A stretch of DNA of 10,188 bases from Rhodobacteraceae bacterium UBA6273 (GTDB taxonomy: Bacteria; Pseudomonadota; Alphaproteobacteria; Rhodobacterales; Rhodobacteraceae): positions 1 to 10,188 of the forward strand of contig DJUV01000098.1 of NCBI GenBank assembly GCA_002440625.1, read 5' to 3'. Below are positions 1-6,941 of this stretch, in pieces (positions within the stretch are counted from its first letter, which is position 1; each line of letters opens with the position of its first letter). The notes beneath the pieces were generated by a model, which worked only from the letters and a program-made list of their open reading frames with translations, searched no databases and was not told the DNA's origin. The position numbers were made by a program, and so were the translations under genes.

Positions 1-790
1 ACATCGGCACATCGAGCGCGTAGTCGACATAGCGCTGGAAGCCCATGCCATCCTCGAAGGCGAAGGGCAGCGTGCCCGTCCGGGCCGGATCAAGGTCGCG
101 CCAGATGCGGCTCCGCCAGCTCTTGAAGCCGTTCACCTTGCCGTCGAAGAAGGGTGAATTGGCGAAAAGCGCGGTGGCGACGGGCTGCAAGGCCAGCGCC
201 ACGCGGAACTTCTGCACCATGTCGGCTTCCGAGGCGAAGTCGAGGTTCACCTGCACGGTGCAGGTCCGGTACATCATCTGCGTGCCGTGGGTGCCGACCC
301 GGCCCATGTAATCGGTCATCAGCCGGTAGCGCCCCTTCGGCATCATCGGCATCTGCTTTTCCGACCAGATCGGCGCAGCACCAAGGCCGATGAAGCCCGC
401 GCCGATCTCGTCGGCGATGGCGTGGACCTCGCGCAGGTGTTCGTTCACCTCGTCGCAGGTCTGGTGGACCGAAACCAGGGGCGCACCTGACAGCTCAAAC
501 TGGCCACCGGGCTCAAGGCTGACGTTCGCAGCGCCCTTGGTCAGGCCGATGATCTTGTCCTGCTCAAGCACCGGCGCCCAGCCGTAGCGGTCGCGCAGGC
601 CTTCCAGCATGGCGCGGATCGACCGAGGCCCCTCATAGGGCAAGGGCAGAAGCGTATCCTTGGTATAGCCGAACTTCTCGTGCTCGGTGCCGATGCGCCA
701 GTCGGCCTTCGGCTTGTTGCCGGCTTCAAGGTACTCGGCCAGTTGCTCGAACCGTTCGATCGGGCCGCCGCCCTGCTGGGGAATGGACAT
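1..790 (-). CDS. gshA: Glutamate-cysteine ligase, plant/alphaproteobacterial type (N-terminal 263 residues; 3' end beyond window)
   Basis: This enzyme ligates glutamate and cysteine using ATP, the first step of glutathione synthesis in the cytoplasm. Translating leftward from the ATG at 788-790 gives an uninterrupted frame to the window edge. Visible family motifs are IGTEHEKFG (residues 33-41), [12 protein letters not shown] (91-102) and [13 protein letters not shown] (173-185), which carry the nucleotide, metal and glutamate binding elements of the plant-type GCS2 family. SWRSRIW follows at 224-230. Members are usually about 450 residues, so a little over half is present and nothing suggests a break. 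A GAGG ribosome-binding sequence lies six bases before the ATG, which supports this start. The gene lies last in the leftward rsmE, acetyltransferase, membrane-protein series, after a 115-base gap, so it may be read both from that unit and from its own promoter. Identification is secure; only the C-terminus is unseen. Confidence 0.95.
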   Translation of the reverse strand, partial: MSIPQQGGGPIERFEQLAEYLEAGNKPKADWRIGTEHEKFGYTKDTLLPLPYEGPRSIRAMLEGLRDRYGWAPVLEQDKIIGLTKGAANVSLEPGGQFELSGAPLVSVHQTCDEVNEHLREVHAIADEIGAGFIGLGAAPIWSEKQMPMMPKGRYRLMTDYMGRVGTHGTQMMYRTCTVQVNLDFASEADMVQKFRVALALQPVATALFANSPFFDGKVNGFKSWRSRIWRDLDPARTGTLPFAFEDGMGFQRYVDYALDVPM

Positions 791-822
791 GTCAGGCCTC
801 GATCTCGACGGGCATAGGAAGC

Positions 823-855
823 GCTACAGGTGCCGGTCGCGCAGCGGCAAGTCAA
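823..855 (-). promoter_or_regulatory. Weak candidate promoter for gshA
   Basis: On the minus strand a TTGACT hexamer (850-855) stands 18 bases from ACCTGT (826-831), or 21 bases from TGTAGC (823-828). The -35 element is good but neither -10 element is. It lies in the 115-base gap before gshA, the only real gap in this leftward gene series. Inference only. Confidence 0.22.
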
Positions 856-905
856 GACGTCCGCTTGGCGCGGGCCACTGTCGCGTAATGACAATTCGTG
901 ATCCT

Positions 906-1418
906 TCAAGCCTTGAGGCGCGGCACCGGGCGGCGCCAGAGCGGCAGGGTGGCGGTCCGGTTGTCGAGCGCGGACGCCAGTGCCGCCATGTCGATGCCGG
1001 GCAGCGTCGCGAAGGCGTCGAAGAGCTTGTCGGCCCCCGATGCCTCGGTCGGGATCAGGAGAACCTCGCCGGCAGCGGTCTTCAGCCGCCATTGCTGGGT
1101 GCCGTGAAACTCCGCGAGCCTGAGTTCGGTCAGATCGGCAAGGGCGATGAAACCGCCGAAGGACGGGCCGAAGTAGCCGACCTGCCCTTCGACCACTTCG
1201 ACTACCCCTGGCGCGGAAACCTCGCGCTGAAAGCTCATCCGGCGAAGGGCCGTCAGCCCCCAGCCGAGCGCGAGAAGGGTCAGGAGCGCCCCTGCGGGAA
1301 AGAGAAGATAGCCGCCCGCACGCATCAGGGCGCCGCCAGCAAGGGCAACGGCAACGGCCATCGCCACCTCGCCCCAGCGGTGGATGAGCCGTCGCATCTC
1401 GGGCCTGATGACGCTCAT
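906..1418 (-). CDS. Small membrane protein with two N-terminal helices and a PH-like cytoplasmic domain, function unknown
   Basis: I do not recognise a named family. The 170-residue protein begins with a charged stretch (1-16), then two hydrophobic segments at about 18-33 and 36-57 separated by a short turn, so both termini are probably cytoplasmic. Residues 62-150 look like a compact beta-rich domain ending in a helix, reminiscent of the PH-like domain of small bacterial membrane proteins, and the tail is rich in Arg and Pro. Its ATG (1416-1418) overlaps the TGA of the upstream acetyltransferase gene as ATGA, so the two are probably translationally coupled. It lies between that gene and gshA. 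The start is well fixed by the overlap; the function is not inferred. Confidence 0.8.
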   Translation of the reverse strand: MSVIRPEMRRLIHRWGEVAMAVAVALAGGALMRAGGYLLFPAGALLTLLALGWGLTALRRMSFQREVSAPGVVEVVEGQVGYFGPSFGGFIALADLTELRLAEFHGTQQWRLKTAAGEVLLIPTEASGADKLFDAFATLPGIDMAALASALDNRTATLPLWRRPVPRLKA

Positions 1419-2263
1419 GCGACCCTCGTGCCGGGGCGGTAGAGGATCATCGTCATCCGCCCGTTGGGTTGGAACCCGATGGCGCGGTAGGCCCGCGCGG
1501 CAGCGTCGTTGGCGGCGAAGAGGACGGCGCGGCGTACCCCCGCCCGCCGCGCATCGGCCAGATGCAGGGCGACGGCAGCGCGGGCATGGCCGCGGCCCCT
1601 GAGGGCGGGCGGGGTATAGACGCCGCCGATCTGCACCGCCTCCGGCAGTTCGGCGTTGAAGCCGGTCATGGCGACCGGCGTGCCATCATGTTCAAGGATG
1701 CGGTGGCTGTCGCGGGCGATGTAGGTTTCGATATCCTCGCGCGCCGCCGCCTCCCGGCGTTCCGGCGGCGTTGCCGTCACCTCGCCGCGATAGGCCGCGC
1801 GCCACTGGACGAGCAACGGCATGTCCCGCAAGTCCGGGGAGCGCAGCCGGATCGTCGGATCATCCGGCAGAACCAGATCCGCAAGGTCAAGCGCGAAGCC
1901 CGGCTCATCGTCCATGTGCTCGGCGTCGCTGTCGCGCAGCCCCAGCGCCGCGCGAAGCGCCTCGGCTTGTTCGGAGGGGCCGATAAGGCCGCTGATGGCC
2001 TCGCCCTCAAGCAACGGCCTGAGCGGCGCAAGGTCGTCCGCACCGAGGCCGGGCAGGTAGGGCAGCAGCATTCCCATGGCGCTGAGGCCAAGCGCGGCCT
2101 CAAGCCTTTGCCCCTTCAGCCAGAACCGCATCTGGTAGCGGCCCTCGCGCCCCATGCCGTAATGCGTGAGGTTGGAAAGGGGAAACATCGTCCAGTCGGG
2201 ATCAGTGCGGAGGAAAGCGGCGATTCCGGCGGCCTCATCCGGACCGGCCTCGTGAAAGCTCAT
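1415..2263 (-). CDS. Two-domain GNAT-family N-acetyltransferase
   Basis: This is a predicted acetyl-CoA-dependent acyltransferase of 282 residues; the acceptor is unknown. The recognisable catalytic domain is C-terminal, at about 137-275. It contains the beta-4 strand VQIGGVYTPP (210-219) followed by the acetyl-CoA pyrophosphate loop RGRGHA (222-227), then a long helix, and ends with the NDAAARAYRAIGF signature (252-264) typical of FR47-like GNAT proteins. The N-terminal half (1-135) lacks the CoA loop and is probably a degenerate GNAT fold or a substrate-recognition domain. Its ATG overlaps the rsmE stop, and its TGA overlaps the start of the next gene, each as ATGA, placing it in one transcript with rsmE. 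Acetylation of a ribosomal or small-molecule target could be guessed from context but is not shown. Confidence 0.88.
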   Translation of the reverse strand: MSFHEAGPDEAAGIAAFLRTDPDWTMFPLSNLTHYGMGREGRYQMRFWLKGQRLEAALGLSAMGMLLPYLPGLGADDLAPLRPLLEGEAISGLIGPSEQAEALRAALGLRDSDAEHMDDEPGFALDLADLVLPDDPTIRLRSPDLRDMPLLVQWRAAYRGEVTATPPERREAAAREDIETYIARDSHRILEHDGTPVAMTGFNAELPEAVQIGGVYTPPALRGRGHARAAVALHLADARRAGVRRAVLFAANDAAARAYRAIGFQPNGRMTMILYRPGTRVA

Positions 2264-2991
2264 CGCCAGTCCCCCAGATGGGCCTGCCAGAGCGTCATCG
2301 CAGCGATGGCAGCGGTTTCGGCGCGCAGGATGCGGGGACCGAGGGAGACGGGAATTACGAAGGACAGCGCGCGAAGGCGGCTGCGCTCAGATTCGGAAAA
2401 CCCGCCTTCGGGGCCGGTGAGGATCGCCCAAGGCCCCGGTTCCGATCTTGCAAGCGTGGCGGCAGGCGATCCGGCAGGCGCGCTTTCATCGGCCCAAAGG
2501 ATGCGCCGGTCCTTCGACCAGTCGCCCAAGAGCCGCGCGAGGGGCGCCATCTCCGCCACTTCGGGCAGGAAAAGCGCTCCACATTGTTCCGCCGCCTCGC
2601 GCACATGCGCTTCGGCCTTGTCGCGGCGGAGGCGTTCGGAGTTGGTGTAGTCGGTGGCGACGGGCACGATCCGCGCCGCGCCAAGCTCCACCGCTTTCTC
2701 GACGATGATATCCGTCCGCGCCTTCTTCACTGGCGCGAAAAGCAGCCAGAGGTCGGCGGGCGCGGTCTGGGCGCGCGTCTCTTCAAGGCATAGAAGCGTC
2801 CCCTTGCGCTTGCCCGCCTCGGTCACTTCGGCCAGCCATTCGCCGTCCCGCCCGTTGAAGACCAGAACCCGCGCGCCCACTGCTTCGCGCATCACCCCGA
2901 AAAGGTAATGCGCCTGAGCCTCGTCCAAGGGAAGCGATTGCCCCGCCCCAAGCGGCTGGTCTACACAGAGCCTGATCTTCGCCGGTGACAT
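2260..2991 (-). CDS. rsmE: 16S rRNA (uracil1498-N3)-methyltransferase
   Basis: RsmE methylates N3 of U1498 in 16S rRNA with S-adenosylmethionine. The protein is 243 residues, the same size as the E. coli enzyme. It has an N-terminal PUA-like RNA-binding part (about 1-72) and a C-terminal SPOUT methyltransferase domain with the trefoil-knot motifs GPEGGF (193-198) and LGPRILRAETA (217-227). EKAVELG (98-104) is also typical of the family. The ATG at 2989-2991 is only 12 bases from the ubiA ATG on the other strand, and no clear ribosome-binding sequence precedes it, so the mRNA may have a very short leader. A possible -10 hexamer CATAAG (3001-3006) overlaps the ubiA start codon. The gene leads a leftward unit with the acetyltransferase through an ATGA overlap. 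Confidence 0.96.
   Translation of the reverse strand: MSPAKIRLCVDQPLGAGQSLPLDEAQAHYLFGVMREAVGARVLVFNGRDGEWLAEVTEAGKRKGTLLCLEETRAQTAPADLWLLFAPVKKARTDIIVEKAVELGAARIVPVATDYTNSERLRRDKAEAHVREAAEQCGALFLPEVAEMAPLARLLGDWSKDRRILWADESAPAGSPAATLARSEPGPWAILTGPEGGFSESERSRLRALSFVIPVSLGPRILRAETAAIAAMTLWQAHLGDWR
2938..2966 (+). promoter_or_regulatory. Candidate ubiA promoter inside the rsmE coding region
   Basis: TTGCCC (2938-2943) and CTACAC (2961-2966) are separated by 17 bases and resemble the alphaproteobacterial housekeeping pattern. Transcription would start near 2973, giving a leader of about 30 bases that includes the ubiA ribosome-binding sequence. Because ubiA and rsmE start codons are 12 bases apart, any ubiA promoter has to lie inside rsmE. 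Inference from spacing and sequence. Confidence 0.35.
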
Positions 2992-3003
2992 GAGGCCGAA
3001 CTT

Positions 3004-3969
3004 ATGAGCGCGACCCGCCGAACGCCAGATGCATCCGGTCAGGTCGCCGATGCGGTCAGCGGCAACTGGGTCGACCGTTACGCGCCGGAGTTAACCCGCC
3101 CTTACCTGCGCCTCAGCCGCGCCGACCGGCCGATCGGCACCTGGCTGTTGCTGATCCCCTGCTGGTGGGGCGTGGCTTTGGCGGCGGCCCGCGACGGCTG
3201 GCGCGTGGGTGACCTCTGGATCGTCATCGGCTGCGCGTTGGGCGCCTGGCTGATGCGGGGCGCAGGCTGCACCTGGAACGACATCACCGACCGCGACTTC
3301 GACGCCGCCGTCGCCCGCACGAGGTCGCGGCCGATCCCCTCGGGGCAGGTGTCAGTCAAACAGGCCGTGGTCTGGATGTTCGCGCAGATGGCGCTCGCCG
3401 CGCTGATCCTGCTGAGCTTCAACCTGCCGGCCATCCTTCTCGGCATCGCCTCGCTTGTCCTTGTCGCGATCTATCCCTTCGCCAAGCGCTTCACCTGGTG
3501 GCCGCAGGCCTTCCTTGGCCTGGCCTTCAACTGGGGCGCACTTCTGGCCTATGTCGCCCATTCCGGGCAGCTCGAATGGGCCGCCGTGCTGCTTTACGCT
3601 TCCGGCATCACCTGGACGCTTTTCTACGACACGATCTATGCCCATCAGGACACAGAGGATGACGCCCTGATCGGGGTCAGGTCCACCGCGCGGCTTTTCG
3701 GGGCGGAGACGGGCAAGTGGCTGGCGGCCTTCCTGGTGTTCACTGTCCTGCTGATGGCCCTGGCGGTCCTTGTCGCGCTGTTGCCGGTGGCGGGGGTCGT
3801 CAAGCTGGGCCTCGCGCTCATCGCGCCCTGGGCAATCGGCTGGCACCTGCTCTGGCAGATAGGGCAACTGGACATCGCCGACCCCGCGAACTGCATGCGC
3901 ATCTTCCGCAGCAACCGCGATGCCGGGCTGATCGCTGCGCTGTTTCTTGCCGCCGCTGCCTTCCTCTGA
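3004..3969 (+). CDS. ubiA: 4-hydroxybenzoate polyprenyltransferase
   Basis: UbiA is an integral inner-membrane enzyme that attaches a polyprenyl chain to 4-hydroxybenzoate in ubiquinone synthesis. The 321-residue protein has the two Asp-rich, magnesium-diphosphate-binding motifs of the family: NDITDRDFD (92-100) and YDTIYAHQDTEDD (208-220). It also has about eight or nine hydrophobic helices between residues 45 and 321. The N-terminal 30 residues are polar, and the segment YLRLSRADRPIGTWLLLIPC (34-53) is a family hallmark. GAGG at 2992-2995, eight bases before the ATG, supports the start. The gene is divergent from rsmE across 12 bases. It is followed, after 64 bases with a separate promoter candidate, by the OmpA-family gene. 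Length and motifs are normal for the family. Confidence 0.96.
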   Translation: MSATRRTPDASGQVADAVSGNWVDRYAPELTRPYLRLSRADRPIGTWLLLIPCWWGVALAAARDGWRVGDLWIVIGCALGAWLMRGAGCTWNDITDRDFDAAVARTRSRPIPSGQVSVKQAVVWMFAQMALAALILLSFNLPAILLGIASLVLVAIYPFAKRFTWWPQAFLGLAFNWGALLAYVAHSGQLEWAAVLLYASGITWTLFYDTIYAHQDTEDDALIGVRSTARLFGAETGKWLAAFLVFTVLLMALAVLVALLPVAGVVKLGLALIAPWAIGWHLLWQIGQLDIADPANCMRIFRSNRDAGLIAALFLAAAAFL

Positions 3970-3998
3970 TTGATCGCAAGGCCCCCGCCCCTTAGGAA
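3970..3998 (+). promoter_or_regulatory. Candidate promoter for the OmpA-family gene
   Basis: Directly after the ubiA stop codon, TTGATC (3970-3975) and TAGGAA (3993-3998) are separated by exactly 17 bases. Transcription would start near 4005, about 29 bases before the next ATG. The match to the -35 and -10 consensus is moderate, so the OmpA-like gene may be transcribed independently of ubiA. Confidence 0.38.
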
Positions 3999-4033
3999 CG
4001 TGACGACCCGATTCCCGAGGATGATCCCCGCCG

Positions 4034-6022
4034 ATGCGCAACCCCTTGCGGCTTCTGACAGAACTTCGCGCCCCGGCCAGCCTGACCCGCATCCCGGTCC
4101 GGCTCCTTGCCCCCCTCACTTTTCTTGTCGCCGCCGGACTTTGTTCGCTGGGGGCAGTCTGGGCCGCTGCGGTGATCGAGAGCCGGTCGGCCGAGGGGAT
4201 CAGCGCCGCGCTGCAAGGCGGCGGCATCGAATGGGCAGCGGTGGCGACCGACGGGCTTCAGGTCACGCTGACCGGCACCGCGCCCACCGAAGCGGCGCGG
4301 TTCCGGGCGCTTTCGCTGGCCGGCGGGGTCGTCGATTCCGACCGGGTGATCGACGCGATGGAGGTCGCCGATGCCGCCGCGCTCAAGGCCCCGGATTTCA
4401 AGATCGAGGTCCTGCGCAATGATGACGGCATCTCGCTAATCGGACTCATCCCCTCGGGCGAGGTGCGTGAGAAAGTGGTGGGCGACCTCAAGGAACTGAT
4501 CGGCAGCGGCACACTGACCGACATGCTTGAAACGGCCGAGCATCCGGTTCCTGCCGGTTGGGAGGAAGCAGTCGATTTCGGCGTCAAGGCGCTCAGATCG
4601 CTGCCACGGTCGAAGATCTCGATCTCGGCCAATGAGGTCAAGGTGACGGCCATCTCCGACAGCCCGGCGGAAAAGGCCCGGCTCGAGGGCGAGCTGAACC
4701 GGAAGCGTCCCTCCGGGCTGAAGGTCGTGCTCGACATTTCGGCGCCGCGCCCGGTCATCACCCCCTTCACCTTGCGCTTTCTCATCGACGGCGACGGCGC
4801 CCGCTTCGATGCCTGTTCGGCCGAAAGCGAACGCGCGCGCGACCGCATCGTCGCGGCAGCGCAGGCGGCGGGAGCCGAAGGCCAGCAGACCTGCACCATC
4901 GGCCTTGGCGTGCCGACGACCGTCTGGGCCGATGCCGTCACCATGGCGATCACGGCACTGAAGGAACTTGGCGCCGGCTCCGTAACCTTTTCGGATGCCG
5001 ACATCTCGCTCATTGCCGCGGAGACCGTACAACAGGCCGATTTCGACCGCGTGGTGGGCGAGCTGGAATCGAACCTGCCCGAGGTCTTTTCGCTGAACGC
5101 CGTCCTGACCCCGAAGGCCGATCAGGCCGCCGAGACGGTGGTGCCGGAGTTCATCGCCACGCTCAGTGACAAGGGCATGCTCGACATGCGCGGCCGGCTT
5201 GGCGACGAGAGATCGCGCGACGCGGTGGAAAGCTACGCCCGCGCGCGTTTCGGCACCGCCTCGGTCCATACCGCGACGCGGATCACGCCGGATATGCCGC
5301 AGGGCTGGCCGGTCAGGGTGCTGGCGGCACTTGAGGCGCTCGGCGAACTCGCCAACGGTCAGGCCGTGGTGCGCGAGGACAGCATCGAGATTCGCGGCGT
5401 GACCGGATCGCCGCAGGCCCGCGATACCGTGGCGCGCATCCTGACCTCGAAACTTGGCGAGGGCCAGACCTACAAGCTTTCGGTTCGCTACGACGAGAAG
5501 CTCGACCCGCTTCTCGGCCTGCCGACGCCCGAGGAATGCGTGGCGCAGATCAACACGATCCTGGCCAAGACCAAGATCAGCTTCGAGCCGGGCTCGGCCC
5601 AACTGACGCGCGAAAGCGGCGATGTGCTCGACCGGATCGCCGAGGTGCTGAAGGGCTGCCCCGATGCCCCCATCGAGATCGGCGGCCATACCGACGCCCA
5701 AGGCCGCGAGGAAATGAACCTCGCGCTCAGCGAGGACCGGGCCGAGGCGGTGCTGGCCGCGCTGATGGAACGGCGCATCCTGACCGCAAGCCTGACCGCG
5801 ACGGGCTATGGCGAGACGGTGCCGGTTGCCGACAACGACAGCGAGACGGGGCGCGAGACCAACCGGCGGATCGAGTTCCGGCTGGTCGCGCCCGCCGTCG
5901 CAGCGAACACGGCGACGCCCGGAGAGGCGGGCGCCGGAGAACCGGTGATCGAAGCACAGCAAGCGACCGAGGATACGCCGCGGCCAAAGCTTCGCCCGGA
6001 CAGGGGCGGCACGGACAACTGA
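4034..6022 (+). CDS. OmpA-family envelope protein with N-terminal membrane anchor and three tandem repeats
   Basis: The 662-residue protein is predicted to sit in the periplasm and bind peptidoglycan. A hydrophobic segment at about 24-47 is either an uncleaved inner-membrane anchor or a signal peptide. A BON-like unit follows (about 66-112), then three divergent repeats at about 121-238, 246-358 and 372-490. Each repeat starts with a short strand-and-helix unit and continues with a (P)xxxW and ALxxL stretch. The C-terminal OmpA domain (about 503-617) includes GGHTDAQG (550-557), LSEDRA (565-570), GYGE and NRRIEF. D554 and R569 match the diaminopimelate-binding pair and are 15 residues apart, as in known OmpA domains. 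The tail (618-662) is low-complexity. No beta-barrel is present. An in-frame stop at 4022-4024 makes 4034 the first possible ATG; GAGG lies 13 bases upstream, rather far. The coiled-coil gene follows 52 bases downstream. Confidence 0.9.
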   Translation: MRNPLRLLTELRAPASLTRIPVRLLAPLTFLVAAGLCSLGAVWAAAVIESRSAEGISAALQGGGIEWAAVATDGLQVTLTGTAPTEAARFRALSLAGGVVDSDRVIDAMEVADAAALKAPDFKIEVLRNDDGISLIGLIPSGEVREKVVGDLKELIGSGTLTDMLETAEHPVPAGWEEAVDFGVKALRSLPRSKISISANEVKVTAISDSPAEKARLEGELNRKRPSGLKVVLDISAPRPVITPFTLRFLIDGDGARFDACSAESERARDRIVAAAQAAGAEGQQTCTIGLGVPTTVWADAVTMAITALKELGAGSVTFSDADISLIAAETVQQADFDRVVGELESNLPEVFSLNAVLTPKADQAAETVVPEFIATLSDKGMLDMRGRLGDERSRDAVESYARARFGTASVHTATRITPDMPQGWPVRVLAALEALGELANGQAVVREDSIEIRGVTGSPQARDTVARILTSKLGEGQTYKLSVRYDEKLDPLLGLPTPEECVAQINTILAKTKISFEPGSAQLTRESGDVLDRIAEVLKGCPDAPIEIGGHTDAQGREEMNLALSEDRAEAVLAALMERRILTASLTATGYGETVPVADNDSETGRETNRRIEFRLVAPAVAANTATPGEAGAGEPVIEAQQATEDTPRPKLRPDRGGTDN

Positions 6023-6074
6023 CGGCGGGGCGGGGACTTGACCGGGATCGGTCGCAGGGGCAAAGCAGCAATCC

Positions 6075-6401
6075 ATGAACAGAATAGAATTCATCATCAC
6101 CACGGCGGTGATCCTTTTTGTGGCCTTCGGCCTTGGCTGGTTCGCCTGCTGGCTCATCAACCGGCTTTCGCGTGTGACGCAGGCCGAGATGGGCGAACTT
6201 GACCAGATGGCGCGCGACCTGCACGAAGCCGAGGAAACCCGCGACCAGGCCATCGCCTATCTGGAAACCCGCGAGGCGGAGCTTATCAACCAGCTCAACC
6301 AGTCCAACGCCGAACTCAGGGCCGCGATGGACGGTCTGCGCGACGCAAGGCGCGAGGCGGCGGAACTCAGGAACTACATCGAGCGCGTCAGCAAGGCCTG
6401 A
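6075..6401 (+). CDS. Small membrane-anchored coiled-coil protein, function unknown
   Basis: This 108-residue protein has a single hydrophobic segment (about 6-28) followed by a long charged helix (about 36-104) rich in Glu, Arg, Gln and Ala. The helix has heptad-like spacing of Leu, Met, Ile and Ala, so a coiled coil is expected. I do not recognise a named family. It follows the OmpA-family gene by 52 bases and is probably co-transcribed with it. CTTGACC (6037-6043) could be a -35 element, but the matching -10 position is poor. A small hairpin (GACCG at 6040-6044, CGGTC at 6049-6053) lies in the gap. No strong ribosome-binding sequence precedes the ATG. Context suggests an envelope partner for the OmpA-like protein, which is inference. 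Its size, one anchor and one long helix resemble small division or envelope scaffold proteins only in general shape. Confidence 0.82.
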   Translation: MNRIEFIITTAVILFVAFGLGWFACWLINRLSRVTQAEMGELDQMARDLHEAEETRDQAIAYLETREAELINQLNQSNAELRAAMDGLRDARREAAELRNYIERVSKA

Positions 6402-6441
6402 CGGCCCCCTTATGGCGAATCGGCTTCCGTAGTAGCTTGCG

Positions 6442-6468
6442 GATCGGCGCGGTATTTCAGCGCTGATC
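6442..6468 (+). other. Imperfect hairpin in the gap before the secreted-protein gene
   Basis: GATCGGCGC (6442-6450) can pair with GCGCTGATC (6460-6468) across a nine-base loop, with one G-U pair. It sits in the 109-base gap between the coiled-coil and secreted-protein genes. No T-run follows, so an intrinsic terminator is not certain; a leader structure or RNA-stability element is equally possible. I see no convincing promoter in this gap. Confidence 0.3.
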
Positions 6469-6510
6469 GCCGGTGGTGGGTGCCGGCAAAGCAATCAAGG
6501 GGGCTATTTC

Positions 6511-6912
6511 ATGTCCGAAGCTGCCAGCCGGCTCGCGCCGGTTCGACTTCTGTGCTCAGCGGCAATTGCCGCGACAACGCTTCTTCTCGCCGCGCCAGCC
6601 GTCGCGCAGACGTTCATGTCGGAGGATGAGCTTCTCGCCACCATCCCCGGCTCGACCATCGACGGCAAGACCGACAAGGGCAAGAAGTGGGCCCAGGCCT
6701 ACAGCGCTTACGACGGCAAGAAAAAGAAGGGCGCAATCGCCGTCAACTTCGATGGTGCCGCTTCCAAGTCGAAATGGTATGTCGAAAACGGCCAGTGGTG
6801 CGAAAACTGGGGCCAGGGCCAGGCCTGCTGGCAGGTCGAGCGCGTGAGCGCCAAGAAGCTGAGAATGTATCTGGACGGCAAGCCGCGCCCGAACCTCTGG
6901 GTGCTGCGCTGA
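6511..6912 (+). CDS. Small secreted protein with a Cys pair, function unknown
   Basis: The 133-residue protein starts with a clear Sec signal peptide: a charged start, a hydrophobic core at about 13-28, and an AVA cleavage motif at 30-32 just before Gln33. The mature part of about 101 residues has a lysine-rich stretch (about 53-73) and a tryptophan-rich centre containing Cys97 and Cys106, which are likely to form a disulfide in the periplasm. It ends in a short basic strand. The layout WYVENGQWCENW and CWQVERV recalls small alphaproteobacterial periplasmic proteins of the DUF995 kind, but I cannot assign it with confidence. A strong AAGGGGG ribosome-binding sequence (6497-6503) seven bases before the ATG supports the start. 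Transcription converges with moaE, and a perfect hairpin stands between them. Confidence 0.82.
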   Translation: MSEAASRLAPVRLLCSAAIAATTLLLAAPAVAQTFMSEDELLATIPGSTIDGKTDKGKKWAQAYSAYDGKKKKGAIAVNFDGAASKSKWYVENGQWCENWGQGQACWQVERVSAKKLRMYLDGKPRPNLWVLR

Positions 6913-6918
6913 ACAGCG

Positions 6919-6941
6919 GGTGACGCGCAAAGCGCGTCACC
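6919..6941. terminator. Perfect 10-bp stem hairpin between convergent genes
   Basis: GGTGACGCGC (6919-6928), loop AAA, and GCGCGTCACC (6932-6941) form a perfect inverted repeat just after the secreted-protein stop. Its right arm includes the moaE stop codon (6937-6939). Its position between two convergent genes suggests a bidirectional terminator. There is no T-run on either side, so it may work with Rho or as a 3'-end stabiliser. Confidence 0.6.

Noticed and set aside
541..1092. Minus-strand open frame overlapping the gshA start and the membrane-protein end
   Set aside because: It is out of frame with both supported genes and is Arg/Ala-rich shadow sequence.
1469..2650. Plus-strand open frame (393 residues) opposite the acetyltransferase and rsmE
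   Set aside because: Both genes underneath have family motifs and linked start/stop overlaps; the antisense translation has none.
6023..6074. Separate promoter before the coiled-coil gene
   Set aside because: CTTGACC gives a good -35 but the -10 position (CAAAGC at 6061-6066) is poor; co-transcription with the OmpA-family gene is simpler.
4436..6253. Long minus-strand open frame (605 residues) opposite the OmpA-family gene
   Set aside because: It is the GC-rich shadow of a well-supported plus-strand gene; its translation is Arg/Gly/His-rich with no domain, and it crosses into the gap and the next gene.
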